A stretch of DNA of 5,188 nt. It comes from Candidatus Omnitrophota bacterium (GTDB lineage Bacteria; Omnitrophota; Koll11; Gorgyraeales; Gorgyraeaceae). The DNA is taken from NCBI GenBank assembly GCA_018818505.1, contig JAHIRR010000152.1, positions 1-5,188 on the forward strand, in the 5' to 3' direction. A program made the translations under genes and the position numbers. Positions 5,172-5,188 of the stretch are shown piece after piece. The stretch's first letter is position 1. Every line of letters starts with the position of its first letter. Under the pieces are notes generated by a model. That model was not told where the DNA came from. It saw nothing but the letters and a program-made list of their open reading frames with translations, and did no database searches.

Positions 5172-5188
5172 GCTGGGGCGTGTGTATG

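Noticed and set aside
5186..5188. Terminal ATG as the start of the next gene
   Set aside because: Only one codon is visible; GGGG at 5175-5178 is a possible Shine-Dalgarno sequence, but nothing can be judged from the window.

Overview
The window holds the 3' part of a two-component signalling cluster on the + strand, followed by about 460 bases with no convincing gene. The organism looks like an AT-leaning bacterium (GC roughly 40% by eye). The very large multi-sensor histidine kinase, the strings of stand-alone receivers and the dispersed-looking palindromes resemble genomes of uncultured candidate phyla such as Omnitrophota or Elusimicrobiota. That placement is an impression from protein style only and is low confidence.

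Positions 1-3590 carry one huge hybrid-style sensor kinase, cut by the left edge of the window. Its order is extracytoplasmic double-Cache sensor, transmembrane helix, HAMP, PAS (with a run of 12 glutamates encoded by 12 GAA codons), a duplicated coiled coil, GAF, a second PAS, HisKA, HATPase_c and a C-terminal domain that looks like a catalytically dead GGDEF fold. Positions 3600-3971, 3991-4353 and 4357-4725 carry three single-domain receiver proteins (CheY/Spo0F-like). The spacing is tight (9, 19 and 3 bases between genes) and each receiver has a plausible Shine-Dalgarno sequence, so all four genes are most simply one operon. The expected flow is signal binding to Cache (periplasm) and PAS/GAF (cytoplasm), autophosphorylation of His843, and transfer to one or more receiver aspartates. 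No DNA-binding or enzymatic output domain is visible, so output must act through protein-protein contact, a phosphorelay, or genes outside the window.

Positions 4726-5188 are non-coding as far as can be read. This stretch has a candidate promoter (4865-4893), a long imperfect hairpin (about 4908-4984), a second compound hairpin ending in a T tract (5023-5100) and a 24-bp-arm palindrome (5116-5171). The loop of the first hairpin contains a 7-base perfect complement to a segment of the second. Together with the upstream promoter-like site and downstream T tract, this makes an unrecognised structured small RNA of about 200 nt a testable possibility. The alternative is a cluster of REP/MITE-like repeats. 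Nothing in the window was matched against a database.
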